Source of the DNA: Nitrospira sp.
Lineage (GTDB): Bacteria; Nitrospirota; Nitrospiria; Nitrospirales; Nitrospiraceae
Direction of reading: 5' to 3'
Length of the DNA: 64,000 bases
Assembly: GCA_030123625.1 (NCBI GenBank)
Contig: CP126121.1
Coordinates: 3,884,179 to 3,948,178 of the forward strand
Shown one piece after another: positions 26,714 to 37,269 of the stretch. Below the pieces are notes generated by a model, which searched no databases, was not told the origin of the DNA, and was given only the letters and a program-made list of their open reading frames with translations. Each line of letters opens with the position of its first letter. The stretch's first letter is position 1. The position numbers and the translations under genes are program-made.

Positions 26714-28324
26714 ATGCAATGGGTTGCTCCTTCTGAGAAAGACACGGCGACCGACACGCTGGAAAAGCGTCTCTGGGACGCCGCCGATCAGCTCCGCGCC
26801 AATAGCGGCCTGACCTCCGCGCAATACTCCACACCAGTCTTGGGTCTTATCTTCCTGCGATTCGCAGACGTCCGTTTTGCCAAAGTACGAGCGGGCCTGG
26901 AGAAGATCGCCACCTCATCGCGTCGTGGATCGCGTATGGACGAACCGACCGCTTATCATGCGGAAGGAGTGCTCTATCTTACGCCGAACGCCCGCTTCGA
27001 CAAGCTGCTGCATCTACCGGAGGGGAGCAATGCCGGCAAGGCGATCAATGAAGCGATGCGGGACATCGAAAAGCACAATCCTCAGCTCGCCGGGGTCTTG
27101 CCCAAGACGTATGAAATCTTCACCAGTACGCTCCTGAAGGAACTGCTCAAGCGCGTCTCCGAGATCCCGGCGACCATCGACTACGACGCCTTCGGCCGCA
27201 TCTACGAATACTTCCTCGGTGAATTCGCCAGGACAGAAGGCCAAAAGGGCGGCGAGTTCTACACGCCATCCAGCATCGTGCGGCTCCTGGTAGAAGTGTT
27301 GGAGCCGTTCCATGGCCGCATTTTCGATCCGGCCTGCGGTTCCGGCGGCATGTTCGTTCAGAGCGCCCGCTTCGTCGCCGAACATAAGAAGAACCCATCA
27401 TCGGAACTCGCGATTCACGGGCAGGAGAAAGTCGGCGCCACCGTCTCGCTGTGCCGCATGAACCTGGCCATGCACGGGTTGGAAGGGGACATCAAAGAAG
27501 CCATCACCTATTACGACGACCTGCACAACAGCACCGGCAAGTTCGACTTCGTCCTCGCCAATCCGCCGTTCAATGTGAACGCCGTCGATAAGGAACGGCT
27601 GGAAGCCGAGGTCGGCAAAGGCCGCCGCTATCCCTTCGGCCTGCCGCGCACGGACAACGCCAACTACCTCTGGATTCAGCTCTTCTATTCCACGTTGAAC
27701 CAGACCGGGCGCGCCGGATTCGTTATGGCCAATAGCGCCTCCGATGCCCGCGCCTCCGAGCAGGAATTACGCAAGCAGCTCATCCAAGCCCGCGCGGTGG
27801 ATGTGATGATCGCCGTCGGGCCGAACATGTTCTACACCGTCACGCTGCCCTGCACGCTCTGGTTTCTGGATAAGGGAAAGCAGCGAATGCCACGAGCCGA
27901 TAAAGTTCTCTTTCTCGACGCAAGGCACATTTACAGACAGGTTGACCGAGCGCATCGTGATTGGACCGAAGGGCAAATCGGTTTCTTAGCCAACCTGGTG
28001 CGGCTCTATCGAGGCGAAGAGCCGGACTTTACCCTCGGCGGGGCTGAGGCAGAGGCCAAGCTCAAGGAAGTATTCGGCAAGAAACCGAAGTTTGCCGATG
28101 TACCGGGTCTCTGCAAAGCCGCCACGATCAAAGAGATCGAAGCGCAGGGATGGAGCTTGAACCCAGGCCGCTACGTTGGGGTGGCATCAGACGAAGAAGT
28201 CAGCGACGAGGACTTCAAGGAACAGCTCGAAACACTGAATGAAGAACTCGAAATGCTGAATGCACAGGCGCGTGAGTTGGAACAAACCATCGCACGCAAC
28301 GTGGTGGAGATTCTTGAATCGTGA
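26714..28324 (+). CDS. hsdM: Type I restriction-modification system DNA methyltransferase subunit
   Basis: N6-adenine methyltransferase subunit that, with HsdS, modifies host DNA. The N-terminal HsdM helical domain ([34 protein letters not shown]) is followed by the SAM-binding motif [10 protein letters not shown] (about residue 205) and catalytic NPPF (about 285), with [16 protein letters not shown] between. The C-terminal tail is a predicted coiled coil. The ATG at 26714 is preferred over TTG at 26699. It is 536 aa, and the stop overlaps the hsdS start as GTGA. Confidence 0.95.
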   Translation: MQWVAPSEKDTATDTLEKRLWDAADQLRANSGLTSAQYSTPVLGLIFLRFADVRFAKVRAGLEKIATSSRRGSRMDEPTAYHAEGVLYLTPNARFDKLLHLPEGSNAGKAINEAMRDIEKHNPQLAGVLPKTYEIFTSTLLKELLKRVSEIPATIDYDAFGRIYEYFLGEFARTEGQKGGEFYTPSSIVRLLVEVLEPFHGRIFDPACGSGGMFVQSARFVAEHKKNPSSELAIHGQEKVGATVSLCRMNLAMHGLEGDIKEAITYYDDLHNSTGKFDFVLANPPFNVNAVDKERLEAEVGKGRRYPFGLPRTDNANYLWIQLFYSTLNQTGRAGFVMANSASDARASEQELRKQLIQARAVDVMIAVGPNMFYTVTLPCTLWFLDKGKQRMPRADKVLFLDARHIYRQVDRAHRDWTEGQIGFLANLVRLYRGEEPDFTLGGAEAEAKLKEVFGKKPKFADVPGLCKAATIKEIEAQGWSLNPGRYVGVASDEEVSDEDFKEQLETLNEELEMLNAQARELEQTIARNVVEILES

Positions 28325-29499
28325 AGGCAGCAGCATGGCGAAGCTGCAAGCTAGGTTACCTGCTAGAAATCAAGCATGGCTATGCTTTCCAGGGAGAATA
28401 TTTCGCCAATGCTGGCTCACACATCGTCCTCACACCTGGAAATTTCTACGACGAAGGTGGTTTCAAGCACAAAGGCGATAAAGAAAAGTGGTACACCGGG
28501 CCTATTCCCTCTGACTATGTTCTAAACGAAGGAGACCTCATCGTTGCGATGACGGAGCAAGCGGAAGGACTACTCGGTAGCAGTGCCATCATTCCTCGGA
28601 GCGGCCTGTATCTCCACAATCAGCGACTTGGTCTTGTGCAGGTCCGCGACCAGTCCGATGCAGACAAAAGATTCCTCTACTACCTCTTCAACTCGAAGCC
28701 GGTTAGGCAACAGATCCGCGCTTCGGCTAGCGGCACGAAGATTCGCCACACGGCTCCGTCACGGATTGGCGAGGTGCAGGTTGCTGTTCCCCCGGTTCCA
28801 ATCCAGCGCCGAATCGCTGATATCCTCTCGGCCTACGACGACCTAATCCAGAACAACCAGCGGCGGATCAAGATTCTGGAAGAAATGGCCAGCTGCCTAT
28901 ACCGCGAGTGGTTCGTCCAATTCCGCTTCCCCGGCCACGACAAAGTCAAAATGGTTCCGTCGTTACTCGGCCCTATTCCGCAAGGCTGGGAACTCGGTCG
29001 TTTGGATGACATTATTGTTCTCCAGCGTGGTTTTGATTTGCCAAAAGCAGAGCGCTTTGATGGCAGTATCCCAATTTATGCGGCTACTGGCGTCGTTGGT
29101 TTCCATAATGAAGCGAAGGTAAAAGCCCCCGGCATAGTTACAGGCCGTTCTGGAACTATCGGCGACGTCCTCTATGTGCAAGAAGACTTCTGGCCATTGA
29201 ACACCGCGCTTTGGGTGAAAGAGTTCCCCAAATCAGAGCCGCTCTATGCCTACTATGTGCTCTCATCGCTCGACTTGAGGCAGTTTAACTCGGGTGCCGC
29301 CGTACCAACGCTCAATCGCAATGACATCCACGGTTTGGATGCGCTTATCCCGCCGCGCTCTTTGCAGAGAAACTTTCAGGAGATCGCTGGTGCAATGCTT
29401 GGGCAACTGCGCACTCTCAAGTTGGAAATCCAGAACCTTCGCCGAACCCGCGACCTGCTGCTCCCGCGACTGTTGTCAGGCTCGCTGAGAATTCCATAA
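28321..29499 (+). CDS. hsdS: Type I restriction-modification specificity subunit
   Basis: A 392-aa protein with two target recognition domains (about 10-160 and 215-360), each followed by a conserved helix: [34 protein letters not shown] and [38 protein letters not shown]. The second domain starts [16 protein letters not shown], as is typical. The GTG start overlaps hsdM. Recognition of a bipartite DNA target is expected, but the sequence cannot be predicted. Confidence 0.94.
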   Translation: MKAAAWRSCKLGYLLEIKHGYAFQGEYFANAGSHIVLTPGNFYDEGGFKHKGDKEKWYTGPIPSDYVLNEGDLIVAMTEQAEGLLGSSAIIPRSGLYLHNQRLGLVQVRDQSDADKRFLYYLFNSKPVRQQIRASASGTKIRHTAPSRIGEVQVAVPPVPIQRRIADILSAYDDLIQNNQRRIKILEEMASCLYREWFVQFRFPGHDKVKMVPSLLGPIPQGWELGRLDDIIVLQRGFDLPKAERFDGSIPIYAATGVVGFHNEAKVKAPGIVTGRSGTIGDVLYVQEDFWPLNTALWVKEFPKSEPLYAYYVLSSLDLRQFNSGAAVPTLNRNDIHGLDALIPPRSLQRNFQEIAGAMLGQLRTLKLEIQNLRRTRDLLLPRLLSGSLRIP

Positions 29500-29501
29500 C
29501 C

Positions 29502-31481
29502 ATGTATCTGAAGCGCCTCTATATCCGCGGGTTCCGCTCAATCAGTGAACTCGATCTTGAGTTCAAGCCGGGGAAAAATGTCATCATTGGCCGGAACAAC
29601 TCTGGTAAAAGCAATGTCATCCAGGCTTTGGACATAGTGCTTGGAGAATTCGCTCCTGCCTACGCCAAGTCAGAGAACATCACCGAGGCCGATTTCCATT
29701 CCTGTCGGACAACAGAGCCAGACGGCAAAGCAGTTGAGCAGGTTGCGGACACTATCTTCGTCTGGTGTGAATTATGGCGCGATGCGAAGGAAGATCTCGA
29801 CTGGAATCAAATCAATAAATGTTTTGGGTATAGCTTTTACGGCAAGCGTGGATACAAGGCACCTGGTGTGCCGTACAGGCTGCCCATTAAGGATTTAACC
29901 AAAGAATATCAAAACATCTTTTCTGTAAATGAAGAGGAGACCCAGGACAAAGTTTGGGTTGATTCGAAACTAACAAATCAGAACACCTTCCCTCAACAAC
30001 TAAGCGACAAGTACCAATTTGCATACGCGTTCCTCGCTCAAAACACCGAGCAAGGCATTACAAAACAACTACGATTCCTCTACCGTGAGAGCGATAGTGA
30101 AGATTGGGTTCTGGCCTTTCGAGCCAGTGTGCGAACAGAATTGCTGCAGAGCGCAATCCTTCCCTCCTTCCGAGACCCCGCCTCTCAACTTAGGCTCGCT
30201 CCATGGACGTGGTTCGGCAAGTTGATGAAGCATCTCACAAAAGATTGCGACAATGACAAAGAGCTCAAGGCCGCGTTGGAACAAGTTCGCTCGGCTGGAG
30301 ACTGCCTGTTTGCCCAAGTCACACAAAAAATCGAAAACAATACGCTCTCAGTTTCATTCCCCGACACCAAACTGTCGTTTCAATTCAATGCTGACACGAA
30401 AGGAGATCTTTACAAGAGCTGTGTGGTGTATGTCGACGATGGCTTTAAAAGCATGCTGATGGATAAGGGAGCAGGGATTCAAAGCGCCACCATTCTCGGC
30501 CTCTTTTCTTACTATACCAAGCAAGTGAACACTACGGGATCGGCATTGCTTTGCGTGGAGGAGCCAGAGCTGTATTTGCACCCCCATGCTCGGCGGGTAA
30601 TTAGTGACCGACTCGATGAGTTTCTCGATAACAACCGCAACCAAGTCATTATCACCACCCACGGAATTGAATTCGTTCGAACGTCGGACCAAACCTTCAA
30701 CTTAATCTTAGTCCGGAAGACCCCAGGATCTGGCACGACAGCACTAACTATCGACGCCAGCGAATTTCTTCCTCTTCTGATTAATAACAACCAGAATGAG
30801 CTCTTTTTTGCAGACAAGGTCATCCTTTGTGAGGGCTTCGACGAACATATCTTGCGAGCCGTTGCTGATGAGGTATTCCCTGGGGAGCTAGATCGGAAGA
30901 ATATTTCGATCATTTCCGTTGAGGGCAAAGACCGTCTTGTCAGTATGTGCAAAGTCCTTCTGAAGTTGGGTATAGAATGCAGCGTTTTTGCGGACTTTGA
31001 TTTCCTTCTACGCGACAAGATCAAAGTTGAGGGCTTTAACACTAAGCCGCACCCCTCCGCTGAACACTTGCCGAAGGAGTTCTTTGCGCAGCCGCATGTT
31101 GGAGGACCAGATGGGGGGAAGCTGCTAAGCCGGATCACAACCTTGCGAGACAGACTCAGAAATGAGATCGCGAAAGGCTTTTATGAAGGGAAGAAGTCCA
31201 GTGAGTTTAAGGACGCCGATATAGCGCCGTTGCTCAAGGACCTTCGCCAAAAAGGAGTTGGGTTACTGGATGGAGAGTTAGAAGATCTTTTCAAAAACAA
31301 ATCATGGGTTGGTGCGGGTAGGAAGTTTGGCCTGCAGCATGTTTATGAACTGAGGGAACTGTTGAGCGCGGGAAAGAAGGTCCAAGATTTACTCGAAATC
31401 GTATCTATACAGGATTTCTTGGCACCCATTCTTGGGAGCAAAGCCGACTCTTCGATAACGCACGAGCTCAAGAATTCGTGA
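29502..31481 (+). CDS. OLD-family nuclease: AAA ATPase with TOPRIM domain
   Basis: A 659-aa protein. The N-terminal ABC-type ATPase has Walker A GRNNSGKSN (residues 30-38) and LLCVEEPELYLHPHARR (signature/Walker B region). The C-terminal TOPRIM nuclease has VILCEGFDEHIL (Glu about 443) and a DxD in VFADFDF. This is the class 1 OLD (overcoming lysogenization defect) architecture known in phage defence, for example in Gabija GajA. No UvrD-like GajB gene is adjacent. It starts 2 bp after hsdS and precedes hsdR, so it belongs to the R-M operon. Confidence 0.9.
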   Translation: MYLKRLYIRGFRSISELDLEFKPGKNVIIGRNNSGKSNVIQALDIVLGEFAPAYAKSENITEADFHSCRTTEPDGKAVEQVADTIFVWCELWRDAKEDLDWNQINKCFGYSFYGKRGYKAPGVPYRLPIKDLTKEYQNIFSVNEEETQDKVWVDSKLTNQNTFPQQLSDKYQFAYAFLAQNTEQGITKQLRFLYRESDSEDWVLAFRASVRTELLQSAILPSFRDPASQLRLAPWTWFGKLMKHLTKDCDNDKELKAALEQVRSAGDCLFAQVTQKIENNTLSVSFPDTKLSFQFNADTKGDLYKSCVVYVDDGFKSMLMDKGAGIQSATILGLFSYYTKQVNTTGSALLCVEEPELYLHPHARRVISDRLDEFLDNNRNQVIITTHGIEFVRTSDQTFNLILVRKTPGSGTTALTIDASEFLPLLINNNQNELFFADKVILCEGFDEHILRAVADEVFPGELDRKNISIISVEGKDRLVSMCKVLLKLGIECSVFADFDFLLRDKIKVEGFNTKPHPSAEHLPKEFFAQPHVGGPDGGKLLSRITTLRDRLRNEIAKGFYEGKKSSEFKDADIAPLLKDLRQKGVGLLDGELEDLFKNKSWVGAGRKFGLQHVYELRELLSAGKKVQDLLEIVSIQDFLAPILGSKADSSITHELKNS

Positions 31482-31818
31482 AGCCGCTTAGTCCAAAATT
31501 TCTGCTAAGTGCCGAAGACCTTCAGGAAGAGTTTGCATTTCTCCTTAACACCGCAAATTCAGTGAAGATTGCTGCTGCGTGGCCCACGCTGGGTGTTCAA
31601 ATCTCTTTTTCTCAGTCAATAATGAGTCTGTAGATAGACTGGCGCGTTTGTTTGGGACGTCTCCATCTAAACTAAGGCAATGGGATGGATATGAGGCAGC
31701 TCTACACAAACTATGGCAGTCGAAATGGTATCGGTCCCCAAGACCAGAGAATCTTCAAGAAGCTAGGGTCTGGGATGCCCGTGCAGCCCTCCTGGATGTG
31801 TACGCGTCAGAATATTAA
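31478..31818 (+). pseudogene. Small accessory gene with a frameshift, between the OLD nuclease and hsdR
   Basis: A GTG at 31478 overlaps the OLD stop (GTGA) and opens a frame (MKPLSPKFLLSAEDLQEEFA) that ends at TAG after about 51 codons. A second frame, one base back, carries on as SVNNESVDRLARLFGTSPSK and ends LDVYASEY at 31818. A change of frame in the T5 run near 31,608-31,612 would join them into about 113 aa. A lost T or a programmed -1 slip both fit. The family is not recognised. Confidence 0.55.
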
Positions 31819-31853
31819 TGGTGACCCCTGAATACCTGCACTAGGGACACTTA

Positions 31854-34800
31854 ATGACACCCCCTCCGAAGGATTACTCCGAAGATTCGCTCGTCGAACA
31901 ACCTGCCATCCAGCTATTCGCCGAGCTTAGCTGGCAGACGGTATCGACATCGGATGAAGTTTTCGGCGGTGGCGGCACACTTGGCCGTGAGACGAAGGGC
32001 GAGGCGGTCTTGGTCCCCCGTCTCCGTGTCGCGCTTGAACGCCTGAATCCTACTCTCCCACCGGAAGCTATCTCTCAAGCCATCGATCAACTGACCCGCG
32101 ACCGCTCAGCCATGAGCCTCGCGGCGGCAAATCGCGAAGTGTACGGGCTTCTCAAAGAGAGAATTGAGGTTTCTATCACAGATGCCAAGAGCGGAGGGCA
32201 AGAGCCTAGGCGAGTCCGTGTCATCGATTGGGAGAACCCTGCCGCCAATGACTTCTTGCTCGCCAGCCAATTGAGTGTCACCGGCACGCTCTACACGCGA
32301 CGGCCTGATCTTGTCGGATTTGTGAACGGCTTGCCTCTCGTCGTCATCGAGCTGAAGAAGCCTGGGATACCGGCGCAACAGGCCTTTGACGACAATCTGA
32401 CCTGCTACAAGTCCGACATCCCGGAGCTCTTTTGGTACAACGCTCTGATGATCGTCTCCAACGGAACGGAGAGCCGCGTGGGGTCGCTAACCGCTGATTG
32501 GGAGCGGTTCTTCGAGTGGAAACGGATCGAGCGCGAGGACGAGCCGCGCCGGGTGTCGCTTGAAGTAATGTTGCGAGGGACCTGCGAGCCTTCGCGCCTG
32601 CTGGATCTGCTCGAAAACTTCACTCTGTTCTCCGAGCACAAGGCTGGACTCGTGAAAGTGCTGGGACAGAATCATCAGTTCCTCGGCGTGAATAATGCCA
32701 TTGCCGCGACCTTGGATGCCCGGAAGCAGGGGCATGGACGAGGCGGTGTCTTCTGGCAGACACAGGGCTCCGGCAAGAGCCTGGCGATGGTGTTCTTCGC
32801 CCAGAAGATCTTCCGAAAAGTGCCCGGTAACTGGACCTTCGTGGTCGTGACGGATCGCGTCGAACTGGACGACCAGATCGCCAAGACCTTCAAGGCCTGT
32901 GGCGCGGTCAGTGAGACGGAAAGCGAGCAGTGCCATGCCCAAAGCGGGGCGCAGTTACGGCAGTTGCTCGGCGAGAATCATCGGTACGTCTTCACCCTCA
33001 TTCATAAATTTCAGACGCCGGAAGTGCTCTGCGACCGTTCCGATGTGATTGTGCTGACCGATGAGGCCCACCGGAGCCAATACGACACCCTGGCGTTGAA
33101 CATGCGAGCGGCCCTTCCGAAAGCCCTCTTCCTTGCCTTCACCGGGACGCCTCTCATTGCCGGGGAAGAACGGACACGCGAGGTGTTCGGCGATTATGTG
33201 TCGATCTACGACTTTCAGCAGTCGGTGGAGGATGGCGCAACGGTGCCGCTGTTCTATGAAAACCGGACACCGGAACTACGGTTGGAGAATCCGAACCTCA
33301 ACGACGATATCTACAATATGATCGAGGCGGCGGGACTTGACGATGAGCAGGAAAAACGGCTGGATCGAGAACTTGGCCGTCAGTATCAACTGCTGACCCG
33401 CGATGATCGACTTGAAACAATCGCGAAGGATATCGTCCAACATTTCCTTGGGCGCGGCTTCCAAGGCAAGGCGATGGTCATTTCCATCGACAAGGCGACG
33501 GCCCTACGGATGCACGACAAGGTGCGGAAACACTGGAAGTCGGAAGAGAAGCGAGTTGAGCAGGAATTGGCCAGACTGACGACCTATGGCGCCAAGGCTG
33601 CCGATCCTGAGAAGATCCGCGATCTCAAAGTCCGCTTGAACGTCATTCGAACAACCGATATGGCGTTGATCGTCTCGTCGGAACAAAATGAGATCGAGCG
33701 AATGAAGAAGCTCGGGCTCGACATCGCGCCGCATCGGAAACGGATGAACGATGAGTCGCTCGACGAGAATTTCAAAGACCCTACCGATCCGCTGCGCCTC
33801 GTGTTCGTCTGCGCCATGTGGCTTACTGGCTTCGATGCACCGAGCTGTTCGACCATTTACCTCGACAAGCCCATGCGGAACCATACCTTGATGCAAACCA
33901 TTGCCCGAGCCAACCGGGTGTTTCCCGGCAAGCACAACGGCCTGATCGTGGACTATGCCAATGTTTTTGAATCATTGGAGAAAGCGCTCGCGATCTATGC
34001 CAAGGGGAAAGGCGGGGAGCGGCCGATCCAGGACAAACAGAAGCTGGTCGATACGCTACGGCAGGCTATCGCTGAAGCCACGGCGTTTTGCAAGGCTCAG
34101 GGCGTGGGGCTCGATGAGATTGAAGGCAGTACATCCGGCGGCCTAGAACGGCTCACGAAAATTGCTGAGGCAGTGGAGCGCCTCATTTCACCTGACGCGC
34201 TTCGTAAAGACTTCCTTGCGAGCGAACGCTGGGTACGGACCCTCTTCCAAGCGGTGAAGCCGGACCCCTCCGTGTTGGAGTTTGCCTCGCGCGCGGCCTG
34301 CCTCACGACCATTGCGGAAATCATTCGTGAACGGACGGGCGAAGGGCCGGCGGATATTTCGGCCGTGATGGCCGATTTGAACAAGATTTTGGATGCGTCG
34401 GTCGCGGCAGACGGATTCCACATTGCGGAGGGGAGCGCGGGCCATGCCGTGATCGATTTAACCAAGATCGACTTTGAATCCCTGGCCAAGCGATTCAGTA
34501 CGTCCAAGACAAAGAACATCGATCTGGAACAGTTAAAGACCGCCATCCGAGCGCAGCTCGACAAGCTGGTTCGTCGGAATCCGACACGCGCCGATTACCT
34601 CTCGAAGTTCGAAGAACTGATCGATTCCTACAATGCCCGCAGCCGAAATATTGAAGACCTGTTTAAAGAGTTGCTGGTCCTCAGCCGCAACCTAAGCGAT
34701 GAGGAAGAGCGGCATGTTAGGGAGAACCTGTCCGAAGAAGAACTCGTCATCTTCGACATTCTCACCAGGCCCGCGCCGGAGTTGAGCCTTGCCGAGCGGG

Positions 34801-35051
34801 CTGAAGTGAAGAAGGTCGCCCGTGAGTTATTGGACAAGTTGAAAGGCAGCCTGCTGGTTCTCAACTGGCGGCAGACTGTCGCGGCGCGGTCGAGAGTGAA
34901 GTTGGCGATCGAGGATGCGTTGGACCAAGGTCTTCCTCGCGCCTATACGCCGGATCTCTACAAACAGAAATGCTCAGCCGTGTTTGAGCACGTCTATGAG
35001 GCCTATGGGGATCGAGGAATGAGCCAATATGTCCAAAGCCATGGAGTTTGA
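31854..35051 (+). CDS. hsdR: Type I restriction enzyme endonuclease subunit
   Basis: A 1065-aa motor and nuclease subunit. The N-terminal PD-(D/E)xK nuclease has RPDLVGFVNGLPLVVIELKKPG. The SF2 translocase has Walker A TQGSGKS (about residue 303), Walker B TDEAHRSQ (about 402), FTGTPL and motif VI TIARANRVFPGKHNGLIVDY. A long C-terminal helical domain (about 750-1050) contacts HsdM. The frame is intact and typical of the HsdR family. It completes the hsdM-hsdS-OLD-small ORF-hsdR operon, with a 35-bp gap from the small ORF. Confidence 0.95.
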   Translation: MTPPPKDYSEDSLVEQPAIQLFAELSWQTVSTSDEVFGGGGTLGRETKGEAVLVPRLRVALERLNPTLPPEAISQAIDQLTRDRSAMSLAAANREVYGLLKERIEVSITDAKSGGQEPRRVRVIDWENPAANDFLLASQLSVTGTLYTRRPDLVGFVNGLPLVVIELKKPGIPAQQAFDDNLTCYKSDIPELFWYNALMIVSNGTESRVGSLTADWERFFEWKRIEREDEPRRVSLEVMLRGTCEPSRLLDLLENFTLFSEHKAGLVKVLGQNHQFLGVNNAIAATLDARKQGHGRGGVFWQTQGSGKSLAMVFFAQKIFRKVPGNWTFVVVTDRVELDDQIAKTFKACGAVSETESEQCHAQSGAQLRQLLGENHRYVFTLIHKFQTPEVLCDRSDVIVLTDEAHRSQYDTLALNMRAALPKALFLAFTGTPLIAGEERTREVFGDYVSIYDFQQSVEDGATVPLFYENRTPELRLENPNLNDDIYNMIEAAGLDDEQEKRLDRELGRQYQLLTRDDRLETIAKDIVQHFLGRGFQGKAMVISIDKATALRMHDKVRKHWKSEEKRVEQELARLTTYGAKAADPEKIRDLKVRLNVIRTTDMALIVSSEQNEIERMKKLGLDIAPHRKRMNDESLDENFKDPTDPLRLVFVCAMWLTGFDAPSCSTIYLDKPMRNHTLMQTIARANRVFPGKHNGLIVDYANVFESLEKALAIYAKGKGGERPIQDKQKLVDTLRQAIAEATAFCKAQGVGLDEIEGSTSGGLERLTKIAEAVERLISPDALRKDFLASERWVRTLFQAVKPDPSVLEFASRAACLTTIAEIIRERTGEGPADISAVMADLNKILDASVAADGFHIAEGSAGHAVIDLTKIDFESLAKRFSTSKTKNIDLEQLKTAIRAQLDKLVRRNPTRADYLSKFEELIDSYNARSRNIEDLFKELLVLSRNLSDEEERHVRENLSEEELVIFDILTRPAPELSLAERAEVKKVARELLDKLKGSLLVLNWRQTVAARSRVKLAIEDALDQGLPRAYTPDLYKQKCSAVFEHVYEAYGDRGMSQYVQSHGV

Positions 35052-35207
35052 GATATCGCCTATACAATCGTTGACGACTCGAATCTGCCACAGCGGGCTC
35101 TGTCGCGGAGAAAGAGACACCGCCTCGGTTCGTCTCATCCTTGCGTTTCCTCCACTGTGGAGGTAGATTCGAGTCGGATGTTGGTACGAGAAACCGGGGA
35201 GTAAGCA

Positions 35208-35546
35208 GTGAGTCGGTTGATCGCCTGCTGTCTCGTGCTCGTCATGGTGAGCCTAGAACTGACAGGATGTGCCGTGGGACCGCATCCAGCAGCCCCTCCT
35301 CCTACTGGTTCCGTGACGCTCCAGTGGGATCCCAACACAGAACCTGATCTCGCCGGGTATAAAGTTTATAGCTCCACCCTATCCGGCTTGTATGGAGATC
35401 CCATCGCCACACTGCCTCCATCTGTAACCACGTACCAATCCACCGGGCTCGTGAAGGGCGTCACGTACTTCTTCGTCGTCTCGGCGTACAATACCCAAGG
35501 GATCGAAAGTCCCCCCTCCGAGGAGGTGGCTCGGACAATTCCCTAA
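35208..35546 (+). CDS. Small lipoprotein with one fibronectin type III-like domain
   Basis: A 112-aa protein. The signal peptide has lipobox LTGC (Cys about residue 21), followed by Pro-rich PHPAAPPPTG and one Fn3-like unit: VTLQWDPNTEPDLAGYKVYSSTLSG, GLVKGVTYFFVVSAYNTQGIESPPSEE. The GTG start has GGGGAG upstream. It is probably anchored in the outer or inner membrane facing the periplasm. It could be a surface adhesin part. There is no operon partner. Confidence 0.82.
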   Translation: MSRLIACCLVLVMVSLELTGCAVGPHPAAPPPTGSVTLQWDPNTEPDLAGYKVYSSTLSGLYGDPIATLPPSVTTYQSTGLVKGVTYFFVVSAYNTQGIESPPSEEVARTIP

Positions 35547-36354
35547 CCGGTACCCTGCCGGATGGTTATGCGGTTTCTCGCCAGCCTGTTTGGCTGTCCC
35601 TCAGACACGTTAAGCATGATTGTCGAGCCATGCCCATTAAGATATCGCTGCGGATCGAAGGAGGGAAGACGGCATGACGTATGAGTGGCCGGATTGAGGG
35701 GGCTGCGGGTTTAGAAAGACCATTCCAAAGCGGATTCACCAGACAATTAGACATCTCCAGAAAGATCCTCCAATAGCACTCAGCCTACGTTCCAAATGGT
35801 TCGGGAGGTGCATTGCGTTGCATGGAGTAGGCAGAGGTTGGAATGGTAGGTCAACTTACAGGCACACTAAAGCGACCACCTAATGAGAGAAACAGTCAGA
35901 GCCCAACATGACTCATCTCCAATAAATTATTCTTAACTATTCATGCCTTCTCGAACCGACACACCTTTCACTTGTATAGAAATTGGATTCCATATGGCTT
36001 TGCACCATCGATACCAAAAGTGGCCGTAGTAATTCCCGACATTGTGATAGTGCCTGTGCTGAAGAGCTCTCCTTAGGTGAAGCGATTTGGATTCGGTGAA
36101 TCTAAAAAGATTCAGCAATGGCATGGGTATTTGTGGCGTGATCATCGCTCCGGATTATGTGTTCAGTAAGAGGCCCATACGATTTCGCAGCAAATCCAAA
36201 CATTCCTCATGCCCATCGCATCTATCCCGCCGCTCACTACCCCTTCTCGATCATGGCATATGGCTTGCTCACTGCTAATCTGTGTGCGTAGTATTACATA
36301 CTCGTACATGATGTGAGAGAAGCAGCTCTTCACTCGGAGCATGGTCAAAGACCG
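35547..36354. other. AT-richer non-coding stretch
   Basis: About 800 bp without a supported gene. It contains the left 69-bp direct repeat (35,610) and short open frames of doubtful reality. One minus-strand frame, 35,933-36,145, has a run of aromatic residues (HYHNVGNYYGHFWYRWCKAIW) that may be a gene remnant. Base composition is lower in GC than on either side. Confidence 0.4.
35610..35678 (+). repeat. Left copy of a 68-69 bp direct repeat
   Basis: Matches 37,270-37,337 (for example catgcccattaagatatcgc here against catgcccatcaagatatcgc there). Both contain a short frame MPIKISLRIEG, and two of the differences within that frame are silent third-position changes. Confidence 0.7.
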
Positions 36355-37134
36355 ATGGCAGATTATTTGATTAGCCGGTGGCTGGTATTCAACCTGCTAG
36401 GAATATCCATTGGTGTGTGGTTACTGTTCCACTTCTGGAAAGAGAAAAATATCATTCGAGCATTTGCCAGAACTCATATTAAGGATCTGAAGGATCCTAC
36501 TCAACAAGTACTCGCATTGTGCGGCGCCATTTATGAGTTCAGGGCAAACCTGACGTCAAATTGTCACGGAGATCCACACTTTATTCCACTGGGAGGGTTC
36601 TCTGCTCTTGGTGCTACCCCGGCGACAGTCCTAAGCAAGGGAGGCTGTTGCTCAGGGCTGACACGGTTAGCCCTTGTGAGCCTTCACAGCCTCGGCTATG
36701 CCGCGTGGCAAATTACGCTCTATCATTCGTCCGGTAAGGCGCAGCATTGTCTATTGGAAGTGTCAGTCGGGACTCCCAACCATATGTTGATCGATCCAAC
36801 GTATGGGTTTTACTATCTGAACGCTGGAGGCATTCCCCTCAATTTTTCTAACCTTAGGGATGGCCAGCGTCCCTCCTTCGCTTGCCTCCCCGGATCAACT
36901 CAGAATAAGTATCCTCAGAACGACTACTATAATTTCGACTATAAGAACACAAAAACAGCCAATTGGACGATGTCTCGTTTGCGCAAGGCATCTTATCTAT
37001 TGCTGTATTTTGTCACGTTGGGCGGAATCGATCATGTAAAGCAGCCGCCTATCCTGGAATGGCCACAGCTCATCCTCGTATGTTGCCTGTGTGGAATCTT
37101 GCTCCTGATCAATGGTTGCTTAGTTATCCTCTGA
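36355..37134 (+). CDS. Membrane-anchored transglutaminase-like cysteine protein
   Basis: 259 aa from the ATG at 36355; a GTG at 36313 is an alternative. There is an N-terminal membrane helix (LISRWLVFNLLGISIGVWLLFHF) and a C-terminal one (LILVCCLCGILLLINGCLVIL). Between them is a transglutaminase-type papain fold: Cys in GGCCSGLTRLALVSLHSLGY, His in AQHCLLEV, Asp in LIDPTYGFYY. Such proteins act as peptidases or crosslinkers near cell-surface and polysaccharide pathways. No partner gene is adjacent. The locus is AT-richer than its surroundings and flanked by direct repeats, suggesting transfer. Confidence 0.72.
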   Translation: MADYLISRWLVFNLLGISIGVWLLFHFWKEKNIIRAFARTHIKDLKDPTQQVLALCGAIYEFRANLTSNCHGDPHFIPLGGFSALGATPATVLSKGGCCSGLTRLALVSLHSLGYAAWQITLYHSSGKAQHCLLEVSVGTPNHMLIDPTYGFYYLNAGGIPLNFSNLRDGQRPSFACLPGSTQNKYPQNDYYNFDYKNTKTANWTMSRLRKASYLLLYFVTLGGIDHVKQPPILEWPQLILVCCLCGILLLINGCLVIL

Positions 37135-37269
37135 CCTTCGGTGATGATGCTGTCCTCCGATTTCATCAAATTCTTCCTTCTACAAGTGTCTGTGGAATCG
37201 GGGGAAGGTCTTCTTGGGTAGCAAGGTCGCGATACACGCTAGAAAATCATGAGGTGACCGTTAGCCACT

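Noticed and set aside
29502..31481. A complete Gabija system
   Set aside because: The GajA-like OLD protein is present, but no UvrD-like GajB gene follows. The next intact gene is hsdR.
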